DNA from: Congeria kusceri
Lineage: Eukaryota; Mollusca; Bivalvia; Myida; Dreissenidae
DNA: 64,000 nucleotides
Assembly (NCBI GenBank): GCA_027627225.1
Contig: CM051030.1
Location: forward strand, 1,488,001-1,552,000
Reading direction: 5' to 3'
The translations under genes were made by a program, and so were the position numbers. Each line of letters opens with the position of its first letter. Position 1 is the stretch's first letter. Positions 45,023 to 57,283 of this stretch are shown piece by piece. The notes under the pieces are model-generated. The model saw only the letters and a program-made list of their open reading frames with translations. It did not search any database and had not been told where the DNA came from.

Positions 45023-45193
45023 TTGAACTACGGAGGACAAATTGGTCAGCCAGGGACTCGAGTTCTGTAAGCAGTGGGAACAGAACTGGAGCCAGACACT
45101 GGACCTGTACCGACCTCCCTCCTGCCTAGGTGGAAGTGACGGTAGTTGGGATAGTTGTCAAGTCAAGGATTGCAAACACAAGTTCTTGCCAAG
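45023..45193 (+). CDS. Candidate exon (terminal or internal), protein unknown
   Basis: The acceptor is 'ttgtgtatacacag' and the donor CCAAG|GTAAGA at 45194. In phase with the exon at 44463 it reads LNYGGQIGQPGTRVL then stops at 45068, which would make it the C-terminus. A different frame is open from 45036 to the donor (GLEFCKQWEQNWSQTLDLY, then RPPSCLGGSDGSW). The two readings conflict, so either the end or an internal exon of an unidentified gene is possible. Confidence 0.3.
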
Positions 45194-45276
45194 GTAAGAT
45201 GACAATGATATCAACAATAGTCGCTGCCTCAGTGCCATGCTGTCCAAATACAGTTTGAATGCACTGAACAGATTTT

Positions 45277-45625
45277 TAGCTCACTTGAGCTTGAAATGCT
45301 CTGGTGTGAACTACTTTGGTCAGTCATCATCTGTTGTCAGTTCTTTGTTGTCTGTCGTTTGTTATCAGCATTTTGTATTTTGCTTGTAACAACTTCTCTG
45401 AAGCCACTGGATGGAAGTTTAAAAAACTGGGCATATAATTTTATGTTCAGTCCTCGCAAAATCCATTTCGTACTGCGTGTTGTCAATTCGGTCAGTCAAT
45501 GTACTTTAAGTCAATTATTCATTGTAGTGCTATTAGTAACTTGGTCTAAGGAAGGCCAGTACCAAGCCAAATTGTGCATACTATTGGCAAATTCCAGTGG
45601 AATAATTTTGAGTTATTTGTGCCAT
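45277..45625 (+). repeat. Diverged relative of the AGCTCACCTGAGC repeat
   Basis: It starts 'tttttagctcacttgagctt gaaatgctctggtg' and continues 'ttgtctgtcgtttg', 'aacaacttctctgaagcc', as members of this class do. A 110-codon frame over it is incidental. Confidence 0.5.
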
Positions 45626-47200
45626 TAAATGTACTAGTCTGTGCTTGTTTGCTGTAATATTGTGTTTATTATAATGCGTAGAAACACTTGATATTAATAA
45701 TCAGTAACATGCTTTCCTACCAGATGCGTTTACAAAGTTTGTGCCAAGCCTCGTGCATATTCCTATTGAAAAATCTTTTACAATGGCGTTTTGTACATTT
45801 GTATGTACATGCATCAGTACTCCGTAAATACTTAAAATGCCTCTTCATAAACGGCTAGGAAATATTCAACCAAATCAACCTTGAAGAGTAAAGAATAGAC
45901 CTACATTTTTAAGAAAGTATTCCAGCTGATATAACGCTCAGCCTCCTGCTAAAAACGGCTGATGGTCAATATTTCAAAACGTTTGAAATAAAGGTTTGCG
46001 TATTTCTCCCATTTGTCCATAAAATCTTTTTAAGTGACTTACCTTTTGGAAATACCATATTTGTTCCCAATAAATGTAAAAGATTAAAAAATTGTAAGAG
46101 TTTAGCCTGTTACAGATTTACTCGTCATTGAAAAGTTTATTTGCGTGCAGAAACACACTTTCTTTCAGTCAGTCACAACAAACAACTGATGTTTGTCCAG
46201 ACAAAGTTACTCCCACTCTGAACGTCATATACATGTGTAGGAACGCAAATGAATAAGTTTGGAAATGCAAGTGTGGCTCCCGTTGATGATACAAGAATTG
46301 CCTTCAAAACAAAATTGGTTGAACATTATTTTTCTAATAAATATCCATATATTTACTGGGTGTTATGTAAGCCTCTAATGTGCTCCCTAGAAAAAATGTG
46401 TTTCCTATATTTTATTTGTTTTGTATAGGTATTTATGGATGGAAAAAAAAGAAATATATAGATGTGTTAATGATTCAAGTTTGTAGCATTAAAAGTGTAT
46501 ACACATTTTCTAAAGATATGTAATTGTTAATTCCATAAAGTGGATGAAAACCATCTGCCTCAGCTTACCATCATTTGACAAACTGAGATAGAACAGTTGG
46601 GTAAACATGTGCATTTAGAGTTGTTTCCCTTACATTGATTAAGAATTATTAGCTCGACTATTTGCCTAATAGTGCGAGCTAATAGTCTAATCACCCATTC
46701 ACCATCGGTTAAAAACCATTGCCCGAGCACACTGCTTAACATAGAAAACTTATGCAGTGTGTATTCAATGTTTCCCTGTGTTAAAGGGGAACATACATAT
46801 ATTATATAACATTACTTTGCAGTGCAGGTGCAGTGCTTATGATAATAATATATGCGTTTAAAATTAATAATATGTGTCAATGACGTGTAATAAACGTGAA
46901 ATAAAAACTTTTTTACATGTTCTGTAGATTTACATACAGAGCTTGAACATGGATACGGATAGAAAAGGAAAAAATAAAAAATAAAAACGATTCCAATCCG
47001 TTCAGCCAAGCAGCGTTAAGCAACTATCTTAAGTTAGGCAGTGACAAAAGTTGAACTTTTACATAATGTAAACACACTGTTTCTGTTTAATGTAAATTAG
47101 GACATGTAAATTAAAACATTTGTTTGTTTGGATTATTTGCCGTTTGAACAGTATTTCAGACATAACTTGGCGGTCAGTTAACCTACTCACACTTTTCCTG
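45626..47200. other. No supported gene
   Basis: 46650-46710 has 'agctcgactatttgcctaatagtgcgagctaatagtctaatc', an imperfect palindrome of the AGCTCGACT class also seen at 47643. Otherwise AT-rich. Confidence 0.4.
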
Positions 47201-47418
47201 GACAAGCTTAGCCAACCTTGGTGGTTTACCAGTACAAAGTGCACATACCTATGCCAGTAACTGACAACTGCCCTACTTGAATCAGAGGTAGGGGGAGAAT
47301 GGCTGTAGAAATAATTTCATGACCAATCCCCACACAAGTTATTTGGCTGGGCTGGGGTTCGAACTCACCATCCTCAGATTGACAGTCCAGCGCTGTACTA
47401 TTTGAGCTTGCGGGGCCC
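47201..47418 (-). mobile_element. tRNA-derived SINE, family B (minus strand)
   Basis: On the minus strand the tRNA-like head has B box GAGTTCGAACCCC. The body is 'ggggattggtcatgaaatta', 'tttctacagccattct', 'cctacctctgattcaagtag', ending 'gtgcactttgtactggtaaa'. Family mate at 62450. Confidence 0.75.
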
Positions 47419-47639
47419 AAATTTAAACAAAAATGGATTAAATAATTATTATTTTGTTATATTTATATTAATATACTGAATATCTATGCACTTAACAAAT
47501 ATGAATATGATATTAATTGTTGTTTTTTTACTGTCCTTGTCTGAATATATTGACCGAGCGACAGAGTGGGAGAAATAACTTAACTGGGATAAGAATTTAA
47601 TGATTCAAGCACCAAGTGTTTTATGTCCATGTGTGAAAA

Positions 47640-49790
47640 TTTCTAGCTCGACTTTTGGAAGGAAAGGCAAGCTATTCTGTTCTAGGTTAATGTTTTACGG
47701 TAAGCTAGTTTCTCAGGAATGGCTTGAGGGATTTCATTCAAACTCGAAACATTTATTCCCCACATTAAAATAGGCCAAGTTTGGTAACTCTAGTTTCATA
47801 ATAATAATAATTATGGCACAAACACGTTTGTTTATTTAATTTTTAATACACTAAACGTTTCAGCATGATGTCTTCATCAGAAGTAATAAAAATAATAAAT
47901 ATAAACAAAGGAAGTGACGTCGACGTCATACATTAACGTTACGTCATTTGGAGGATAAATGATGACCTGTAAGAAATGTAAAATAGCATTATGCTGACAT
48001 GTATAGAACACATAATCATGATAGTATAAAATGATGGATCACAGTTGATTCATCAGCCTATTAATTATAATATAATAAAAAACATAGTAATAGGCAAACA
48101 TCTAGTTTGAAATTTATCAAAATTATGAGCCTTTTTACACTTAGACATTTTACATAGACATTTGACCTATTTGGATAGGTTGAAGTGTTTTGGTAAGCGA
48201 GTTTCTCAGGAAAGGCTTGAGAGATTTCATTCAACCTTAAAACACTTATTCTCTATATTAAAATGAACCCATAGGCCAATTTTGATAATTCTAGTTTGAA
48301 ATTTGTCAAAATTATGGGCTTTTTGACCTATTTGGATAGGTTGAAGTGTTTTGGTAAGCGAGTTTCTCAGGAAAGGCTTGAGAGATTTCATTCAACCTTA
48401 AAACACTTATTCTCTATATTAAAATGAACCCATAGGCCAATTTTGATAATTCTAGTTTGAAATTTGTCAAAATTATGGGCTTTTTTACACTTAGAAATTT
48501 TACTTTAAAGCTTTTTAGATACAAGAATTTTAGTTTCCACTCTCTAACTCGAGAACGGATTAAGCTATTATAATGAAACTTCATACATAGATACCTTATA
48601 GCGAGACCTTGCTTGCGATTGCATAAGGGGTGGGTGGGGTCAAGGTCACTATTGCTTAAAATAGAAAAACGCTTTCCGCTCAATAACTTGAAAACGTATT
48701 GAGATATTTAGATTAAACTTAATACATAGATAGCTTATATCAAGACCTAATTTGGGATTGCATATGGAGGTGGGTGAGGACAAGGTCACTGTTACTTTAA
48801 ATAGAAAAATGGTTTGCGCTCAAAAATTTAAGAAAGCATTGAGTTTTTTTTAATGAAACTTAATACATTGATAACTGTTATCGAGACCTCTCTTGGGATT
48901 GCATATGGTGTCAAGGTCACGGTTGCTAACAATAGAAAAACGGTTTCCGCTCAATCACTTCAGATTGATTAAGATATTTTAGTGAAACTTTATACATACA
49001 TACCTTAAGTCGAGACCTTGCTTGAAATTGCATATGGTGTGGGTGGAGTCAAGGTCACTGTTACTCAAAATAGAAAAATGGTTTCCGCTGAATAACTTGA
49101 GAACGCATTGAGATATTTTAATGAAACTTAATACATACATACCTTATGTTGAGACCTCGCTTGGAATTGCATATGGGGTGGGTGGGGTCGAGGGCACTGT
49201 TACTTAAAATAGAAAAATGGTTTCGGCTTAATAACTTGAGAACGCATTTAGATATTTTAATGAAACTTAACAGATACCTTATATTGAGACCTCGCTTGGG
49301 ATTGTATATATGGTGGGTACGGTGAAGAACGAAGTCACCGTTACTAAAAATAAAAAATGGTTTCTACTCAATAGCTTGAGAACATATTGAAATATTTTAA
49401 TGAAAATACATAGTAATCTTATATCTAGACCTCGCTTTGGGTTGCATATGGGGTGGTGGGGTCAAGGTCACCGTTATTAAAAACAGACATACAGTTTACG
49501 CTCAATAGCTTGAGAAGACATTTAGATTTTTTATAAATTTAATAAATATATACCTTATATCGAGACCTTGCTTGGGATTGCATTTGGGGTTGGTGGGGGT
49601 CAATGTCAAATTCACCATAACTCACAATTTTATTGATGTGCTGACTTAAATGCATTTTGTTTGAAAAATTGGTTTTCGTTGAATTTTCATGTTTCTTGTT
49701 TTAGAAAAAAAGGCCAGTAACTCTGACAAGCACAAGAAATGTGGAGCGGCCTGTCCTCCTACAGCTCTTGTTCAAATATGCTAATATGGT
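47640..49790 (+). repeat. Molluscan AGCTCGACT...ACAGCTCTTGTTC repeat with ~140-bp tandem body
   Basis: It starts 'ttctagctcgacttttggaagg' and has two 161-bp units ('ttggtaagcgagtttctcag' at 48190 and 48351). It then has ~8 units of ~140 bp with 'gagacctcgcttgggattgc', 'ggggtcaaggtcactgttac', 'gaacgcattgagatatttta', 'atgaaacttaatacata'. The end is 'gcggcctgtcctcctacagctcttg'. It is interrupted by a retroposon at 47797-48100. Confidence 0.75.
47797..48100 (-). mobile_element. 304-bp retroposon inserted in the repeat, 8-bp TSD
   Basis: TCTAGTTT flanks it on both sides (47789-47796 and 48101-48108). The uninterrupted site 'aattctagtttgaaatttgtc' is present at 48290 and 48450. On the minus strand the element ends in an ATT-triplet tail ('ccataattattattatg') and has no inverted repeats, which fits a 5'-truncated retroposon. 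Near its 3' end are CTGATGA (47880-47874) and GAAACG (47861-47856), spaced as in hammerhead ribozyme cores, as seen in Penelope-like elements. The fold was not verified. A 14-bp palindrome TGACGTCGACGTCA lies at ~47916. Confidence 0.7.
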
Positions 49791-52700
49791 GTTGTTGGAG
49801 TCTTTTTTACAATTTGATTAAAGTAACTGTCAAACATAGTTATAGTCTTACTACTGGTAGGGTTTAAAACAATATTTAATACAAGTTAATTGATTGATAA
49901 CCGGGTCTTCCCCATTTTAAATAGATACTGCGATAAAAGGGGGTTTATTTAGAGGTGACAGATATTACAGCAAAAAGCATATATAAAAAATGGTTTAAAA
50001 TAAAGAATCCTAAGTCACTCAGATTAAGGAAGGGCTGTGCTAACAACAGAATACGTACAATTGTTATATAACAATTCAGTGAAGATTATGGTGCTATCTT
50101 CCTGTGTGCTCATGTGCATGTACACAGATGGGTAAGAGGGGAATAATCAGAAAAGATAGGGGGGACTCCCTACAGTGTTTATAAAGTAATGCAAGAAATA
50201 TAGGTTTAGCCTTATAACTCATGCGAGAACGTTTAAATCTGCACATTTAAACAGTGCGAAATATACTGAATGTAACTAGTTTAAATACATCTGCACAATT
50301 TAATCTGATATAACTATTGTTATTTTACTAAGTTTGTACAGTGTACACACCGTCTGGGTTTAACCCTCTCAATGCTACCATTGACCTTACGACAAGATTT
50401 GATTGACAAGGCCAGTCCTTTTTTATTTTCTGGTTTACAAAAATTTTTGGGGAACATGTCCACTGGCAGATAGAAAAAAAAAAAATAAAAAGTGTTCAAA
50501 TCTTAACACAACGAACTATTTCCCATTAGCAATTTATAATTAGTAACAACATCAACATTAAAACACACTATTATGTGAAGTTAGAATAAAACGTCAAACA
50601 TGGTATTAACTGTTTTATTACACCAATGTTTTATATGCAGTTTTACCATTTGTATTTATGAATTTATGTATACAGAGTAAAGAAGTGTAATAGATCCATA
50701 TATTTTAACGGCATCATTAAAATTGATTTTACCACAAAGCTGTACACTTGTATGGATTTACAAAATGTTAAGTGAGATGCCTTTTTAGAGTTAACCTGTG
50801 CAGGACTGGAATCAACAACTGCCCGAAACCAGACCTTGCAAAACGAGCTTAATCTAACCACACAACGCAAATTTTGAAAATAATTGCTGTGAGGTCTCGA
50901 AAGACATATTAAATTTAACTATACCAAGAGAAAAGTCCAAATAATATGACGTTAATTGTCTAGATTCTTATTAAGTCTTAATTCTTAATAAAAATGAGAA
51001 ACCAGTTTTAACATATTTTTGTTTAATATTCAACTCTGTGTAAATGCTAAATCTTCATGTATATATGCAATTTATCAGATAATAAACTGAACTGCTAGTG
51101 TGTGTTAAATTATTGCATTACAATTGTGACAGAAACAATGTACAAGGCAAATAAGAAATTCTCATTGTGTCGCGAAAATATATATCATCAACAAAATGCA
51201 ACCATGACTTTCTCTTTTAAGTGTATACGAGACAAAGCTGTCTGTCCCCACATCCTCGTTTCGATGTGCCCGCAAGAAGATCTTGTTACTAATGATATTA
51301 TTTGTTACAAATGCCACCTGAAAATATAAATCCATTGTCTTCCACAGCATTTTTTTAGGTGTCCCCGTCCCGAGAGGGGTGGGTTATGGAGGGGTATCCC
51401 CTCTGTACGTCAAATTTTTTTGCGGCATGTGTCAAATGACGTTATCTGGTGCGTTTTAGCTATTAAATTTAAGGCTAAGATGTTTTCAATTTTTTGTACA
51501 AGTTTAAACGAAATGAAATAAACAAAACATAACCGTTTGAACGGCATACCTCTAGCCTTTTAAAAGCAAAAGCATCATTGTTGTTGTGAAACTGAAAAAA
51601 AAATTTTCCGGATGTTTATGTCCAGTGCGCATCACATTCGCACAGTGAGGTCATGTCCGAACCCACTATTCTCGTCGTTCTCGAATCTTTAGGTTACACT
51701 CGATCTACTGATGGAGCCTTTTTTATTCGATTAATTATGTTCATATTGGCATGTATTTAGTGTTTTAACACTGTTTTAATCGTTACAGCTGTTGAACATA
51801 ATACTGACTGGATAATTGGTGAATTGTAAAGATCTTGATTAAAACATATTTATATTATATACATGCTTTGTTCTTGCAAAAACGGCGGGAAATTTTCCTC
51901 GTGCACATCGTGCCTGCGCGTCAAATGTTCAAGACAAATGTCACTCAATTGTTAAAAACAGTGTTGATTTTCTCATGTTTCATTCTTTCCATGAATAACT
52001 GTACTTCTAACGGTAATAGTAACTTCATCGAATGGAAAAGTCATTTTAAGGGCCGTCTATGAAACATGTTGAACATTATTAGAAGTTTGCAATATATAAT
52101 AAATTCAACAATTTACGAACTAAAAATCACTTGCTAATTTTTTGTCCACTAATAAGTAAATTTGCATGGAAAAACCACGCCAATTTGTTTATAATTGACC
52201 TACTTTTTCTCCATTTGCTGTACCAATCTGTTTGTTCAATTTTGGATACTAGCACAGATTTATGAGACAACCCTCAGACTTGAAACACTTCACTGACCGC
52301 AATAACAGGATTTCTCCCTGCAAAAATCATGCATGGGATTAACATTCCTTTGACGGGAAACTAGGACACCCAATGACTTTAAAGACCTGTATTTAGTAAA
52401 GCACATGATCAGTACACGCACGCTTTCCATGCGTGGAACGTGACGTCGTGTTTCAGCAGACATTTCGCACTCTTTTGTAGAAAACACGGGTTTTACATGG
52501 CATACATGTACACAAGCAACGGCGGATGCCTTGCTTAAAAAAATTTCCGGAAAAAAGTGTTGATCTCAATCGGCAATCATCGTGTGATACAGTCAAAAAC
52601 AAAAGGCAGTTTCACGGAAGTAAACAGACTTACCGAGCAAATTATTACATAAAATATTTCGAAAATTTGAACGTTTCGTCACCCATCGGTAAAAAAAAAA

Positions 52701-54975
52701 TCAAAATTACATTATTTTTTTTTCACTTTCAGAAAATTTATGTTCGCCGGTTTTGTAAACCGTAAAATCAAAAAGTCCTGGCCCAATGTGTTTAGCCATT
52801 CAGAAAGACTTTAGCCTAGGTAGGCGTGGTTATAAATGCTGTAGCGTATCGTCAGTTGGTAGAGGTATTTTAGATCAGTGTTCTAGATAAGGTACTCTGT
52901 CTGGGAGGAGTAGTCTCCCTTTAACTAAGAGTATTGTAGACAGACAGAAGGATGAATACAATTGTTTGACAGGAGTTACCTCCCTGCCATTGTGATTGGT
53001 TTAAACGGTATTTCCCTATGCATGTAGAGTATTTTACTTATGAAATTAATATTTCAGTTCGTAAATGGCCTATAACAAAATGTTAAACACTAAGATTGAT
53101 AAAATAAGCTATACTTATTGTATTTCAAGTGAAATTGTTAAGTATAAGGAGTAATGAAAGTAATGAGTCAATTACAAACAATGTAAAATAGTGAAATCAG
53201 TTCTCAATGAAGATTTTCTCTAGATATAAAATGGAGAAATGTTGAAACAATTATGATAGTAAAATCAGAGCCCTGATTGCTGCATGCCTGGATAGGAATC
53301 AATAATAAATAAGATTCTTGTACATTTTGTGGTTTGGCTGAAATTTGCGAGAGTTGAATTTCCTATTGGCTCAAAGTGTTTGTCACAGTCCAAGAAACCC
53401 AGTAACAGTTTTCACACATATAATTGTATGTTTGGATCGAACACTCTTAGGTTGCTTTGAGTAGGTAATTCATTAGACGTGCTTGATAAGTGTTAAGTGT
53501 TTAGAGGAATTAGCTTTGTAGACTTGCATAATATTTATAAAATATTTGACCATGTACATATAAATATATGTTTGATGTGTGTTTATTACCATATGTCTGT
53601 GGTACAGGTATATGACTATATAATTACTCTTCATTTGGAGTTTTGAAAATGAGCCAGACATATTTTTGCCTGTATTACACATTAAGTTATAAAAGTTTCG
53701 GTGGTTCCGAGGTTCCTTGACATTGTGCCATCTCTTGGGAATTATAATTTCTCTTCATGAACTACTTGTTTGCCATTAGCAAATTCATTCATGTTTGTTG
53801 AAGCTTTCTCAAACATGTTTGCAATATATGCATCTTTATTTCTGGATCTTTAGAAAACACAGTCAAGACGTTTAATTTGAATAGGTATTGTTATTGGCCA
53901 TGTACGGCTTTGAAATAACGAGGTTTGACGTTTATTTTAAAATTGTATGATGTTCATAGTACACTGTAAAGTGTATTGACTGGGTATGCTCATGCCTCCT
54001 CCTGTCTTGATTATGTAGGTTATTCATCCATTTTACTGTACTCTTGCTTTGGTGCACATACTATTTTTTATGACTATATTTGATGGTTCAGTTATCAATA
54101 GCGGAATCAGGTAAAATAAAATTAAACACTCCTAGGTATTACGAAGTTTAGTTGCAAAGCGTATCATGTCAAATCTCTTGCGACTGACTTTGCGGATTTA
54201 AATGTAGAGCAATTGCTAACTCGCAAAAGCACAGCACCAGATCTAGTTACATATTGTTCTTTAATGTATCTTTGGCACAAAGTTACAGTGGTACATTGAC
54301 CCTTTCTGTTGAAAAATAATGCGATTAACTTTAGTCGAAAAAATATGCATTTAAAACGTTCTATGGTCCAACAAACAATTATGAAGTTTGAAACCAATCA
54401 GTAGACATCAGTAGATACTATACTTTTAATTGCTCGACAAATCCCATCCCCAGTGAATTCCTTTGTGTAAAATAACCACAAGCTTTGTCATACATAATCA
54501 TCTATTAAGTACTTCTGAAGTTAAAATATTATCAATAGGATATTTAAAAAACGAATGGTCAAGGGCTATACCCATCCTAATTGGCAGTGTAAACTTTTGA
54601 TCAACATAATATACCATTTCGATAACTGTTTTGAATAACTCTTTGTGGGATTTTCTTATCAGATATTACAATTGTTTGCGACTCGTTCAGGTGCCCATTC
54701 TCATGATACTGTGCTTTTGAAATGCTTTCAATGCACATTGTTCTTCATAGACATTCAAGACCTCAACACTAAATCCACAATCAATGAATGTCTTGATCAA
54801 AATAGTTGTAATGGTTGCAATATTAGAACTAATTCAGTTTGAAATTCCAAAATGACTTGCAAATTACACTATTGTAGGAGAAATCTTAATAATAAGATCC
54901 ACTGGAGATAAACAATCAAATAATACTACTGAAAAAATAATGTATTTTATAATTAATAAGATTCTTTTAAAACAA
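49791..54975. other. Long stretch without a supported gene
   Basis: Noted: a GC-rich patch at 51358-51410 ('gtccccgtcccgagaggggt'); an E2F-like GGCGGGAAA at ~51885; paired words 'ggaggagtagtctccctttaa' and 'aggagttacctccctgcc' near 52900-53000. The 60-80-codon frames here have AT-rich composition and no motif. Confidence 0.4.
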
Positions 54976-55906
54976 TGTGGCCTCAGGGTTCCAATTCTCG
55001 AACGGTACCAATTCTCGAACGATTTTTATTATTAATCAAACTTGTTCACATGTGAATCATTGAGACTAAAATATGTTGTCGTTTTAACTAAGTCCAATAT
55101 ACACATGTTGTATGGGCAAACTTCAAACTTCACAGCTTTTTTTCGGTAGCACATCTGCAGACGAAGTTTTATTAAACTACACAAAGTTTAAGTATGTGAC
55201 GGGGAAATGTTGTGTTTCCTTTAGTAAAATCATTCTTTGTCACAAAAGTAGTATTGATTTTAAGATTTAAACGCTTGGAACAAAGCTATCATTCAACATG
55301 TAGGCCTTTTACTTCGTTTACAACTGTCAAATTGACGTATTTATCACAGTAATGCTATATATGTTAGGTTACACACAACTAATTTATTTTTATTTCATTT
55401 TGGTTACATACAATTACCAGTATTAGTATTGGTCATTGAATAATTAAAGCATTTCCTAGACAAACAGAATGTATTTTAGTCTCTTATTCATTGTTGATCT
55501 ACACAAGGTATTAGGATACAAACTTTCAATATGTGATCAGTATGATGTCAAGTAGAGTGATACATTTATATTTATTTGTTCTATGAAATGTTCAGCATTA
55601 TTTGTTGCTTATGTAAAAAAAAATCATCAATAGTAATACTGCACTTCATTTACGATGTAAATACATTGATTTTACCTGTTACATTTGTGTTGGAACTTTT
55701 TGTTGACCCAAATGAAGTAGGTGACTTGCTTTGACAAAAGGAAAGGTGGTGTTATCAACTGATATTTTTGCGAATTTTTGTAGTTTTAGAAATAGTAATG
55801 TTTTGTCTGATATGCTAATATAAATATTTTCCAAGAGCTTGTAACAATTTTATATATTTCACCAAACTTAAAAAAATCGTTTGAGAATTGGTACCCCGAG
55901 GCTACA
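54976..55906. mobile_element. 931-bp non-autonomous TIR transposon
   Basis: The left end TGTGGCCTCAGGGTTCCAAT plus 'tctcgaacg' is matched by the complement of the right end (TGTAGCCTCGGGGTACCAAT, 'tctcaaacgatttttt'). The left terminus carries a second internal copy of 'gtaccaattctcgaacga' immediately inside. The interior is AT-rich with no frame. Target duplication and superfamily are not resolved. Confidence 0.7.
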
Positions 55907-56590
55907 TATACTGAATCATGGTATCATTGCATGACCTTAAAAGAGTAGGTGCTATTTATCTGTATCAATAATGAGGGGAGGGGGCCTTTAGCAGTATTGA
56001 GATGGAAAATGTATTTGAAATAGCGGTATTGAGTTTAAAATTGTTATTTTGGGTAAACCGCCATACTTTAGACAGTCAATTAAGCACGGTTATATTTGGG
56101 AAAAACTGATTATGGTCTTACAGTTGTCAAGGAAAAGCAGTACACAATTAAATTCTAGCTTTGGCACAGGACTGTCGTGGTATATAGTATTGTTGTTTTT
56201 TTTAAGAGAAAACTATATGTGTAATTTGTCACTGCAGCATAGTATCTTGTTGCTGATTCTGTAACACAAAGATTTGTACAAAGCCTTTGAAAACCATACT
56301 TTAAAATACACAATAACAACGGATCATTTGGAGGAGAGCTTGTTTATGTAGTGATAATAGTTGTATATTTTGTAATTCTTGGTGTCACTTGAGCACTTGT
56401 AGTTCATTCCTATGTTATTATAATCACTGTATGTCTGTGTTGGGAATACCTTTGGATAACTCAGCAGATCGTGAATGATTTATGGTCCAATTTTAATGTT
56501 CAAGGGATAATCTAATTAAGTATAATCATAATTACATACAAAATTGCCAACACCTTGAATGCTACCATTGTGCTTTAATGTCGGTGTCGA
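55907..56590. other. Nothing recognised
   Basis: AT-rich sequence with a 71-codon chance frame at 56049. Confidence 0.45.
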
Positions 56591-57283
56591 TTTTTAGCTG
56601 GACCATTTGAAGAATAGGTGAGCTTTCCTACCTACCCCCAGCGTCGGCATCAGCGTCCAAGTCTGAATTTGGTTAAAGTTTTTATTCAAAAGTATTGTAA
56701 CTTCAAAACTACATAAGTTATTCACTTGAAATTTGGAACTAACGTTATTCATTAACTCTAGTATCAGGGGCAACATTACCCATAACTCATTTTGACAGAA
56801 TTAGCCCACTTTGTGGTTTAAGTTTCTTTTCTTCTAAACATTTATAAACTATACAAAGCTTCACTTAAAAGTTTTGTATTTTAACAAATGTATGCCCCTT
56901 CCAATATCCAAAATATGTACCAACTGAAATACTTCAAATCAGGGGTATGGAAATCCTATGCCAGACTTGTCAGACGCTGGTTATTTTACTGTTGGACAAG
57001 TGATTTATTCCATTGTACTTTTCCATGGACAAGTACAATTTAAGGGTGTTAATATGATGATTTACGTTGGAAGCTAATAATCGTTTTATTATACCCTTAT
57101 ACATTTGAATGACAAATTGTGTTTTGTTTATAATTAAATGAAAAAATATATCAGGAAGGCCGGAATAAAAACTGGACAAGTGACTAATGTTTGCGGACAA
57201 GTACATAGACAAGTTAACCATTTTGATATTTTCACACACCTGCTTCAAATAGTCGAGAGCGCTGTCCTATGATAGCTCTTGTA
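56591..57283 (+). repeat. Molluscan dispersed repeat, second copy (host of hAT insertion)
   Basis: The start is 'tttttagctggaccatttga' and the end 'agtcgagagcgctgtcctat gatagctcttg'. It matches 33652-34328 at both ends but has fewer internal units. Confidence 0.7.
56940..57242. mobile_element. 303-bp hAT-like MITE with perfect 8-bp TSD
   Basis: TSD CTTCAAAT is at 56932-56939 and 57243-57250. The element begins CAGGGGTATGGAAAT and ends ATTTTCACACACCTG (complement CAGGTGTGTGAAAAT), a hAT-type CAGRG terminal repeat. The empty site is present in the window: 'actgaaatacttcaaatagtcg' at ~34280. Subterminal GACAAGT words occur at both sides (56967 as complement-side 'acttgtc', 56994, 57027, 57176, 57196, 57208), as is usual for transposase binding in hAT elements. 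Confidence 0.85.

Noticed and set aside
52820..52860. TATAAAT followed by TCAGTT as a core promoter
   Set aside because: Spacing is short (about 23 bp to the putative initiator) and there is no exon downstream.
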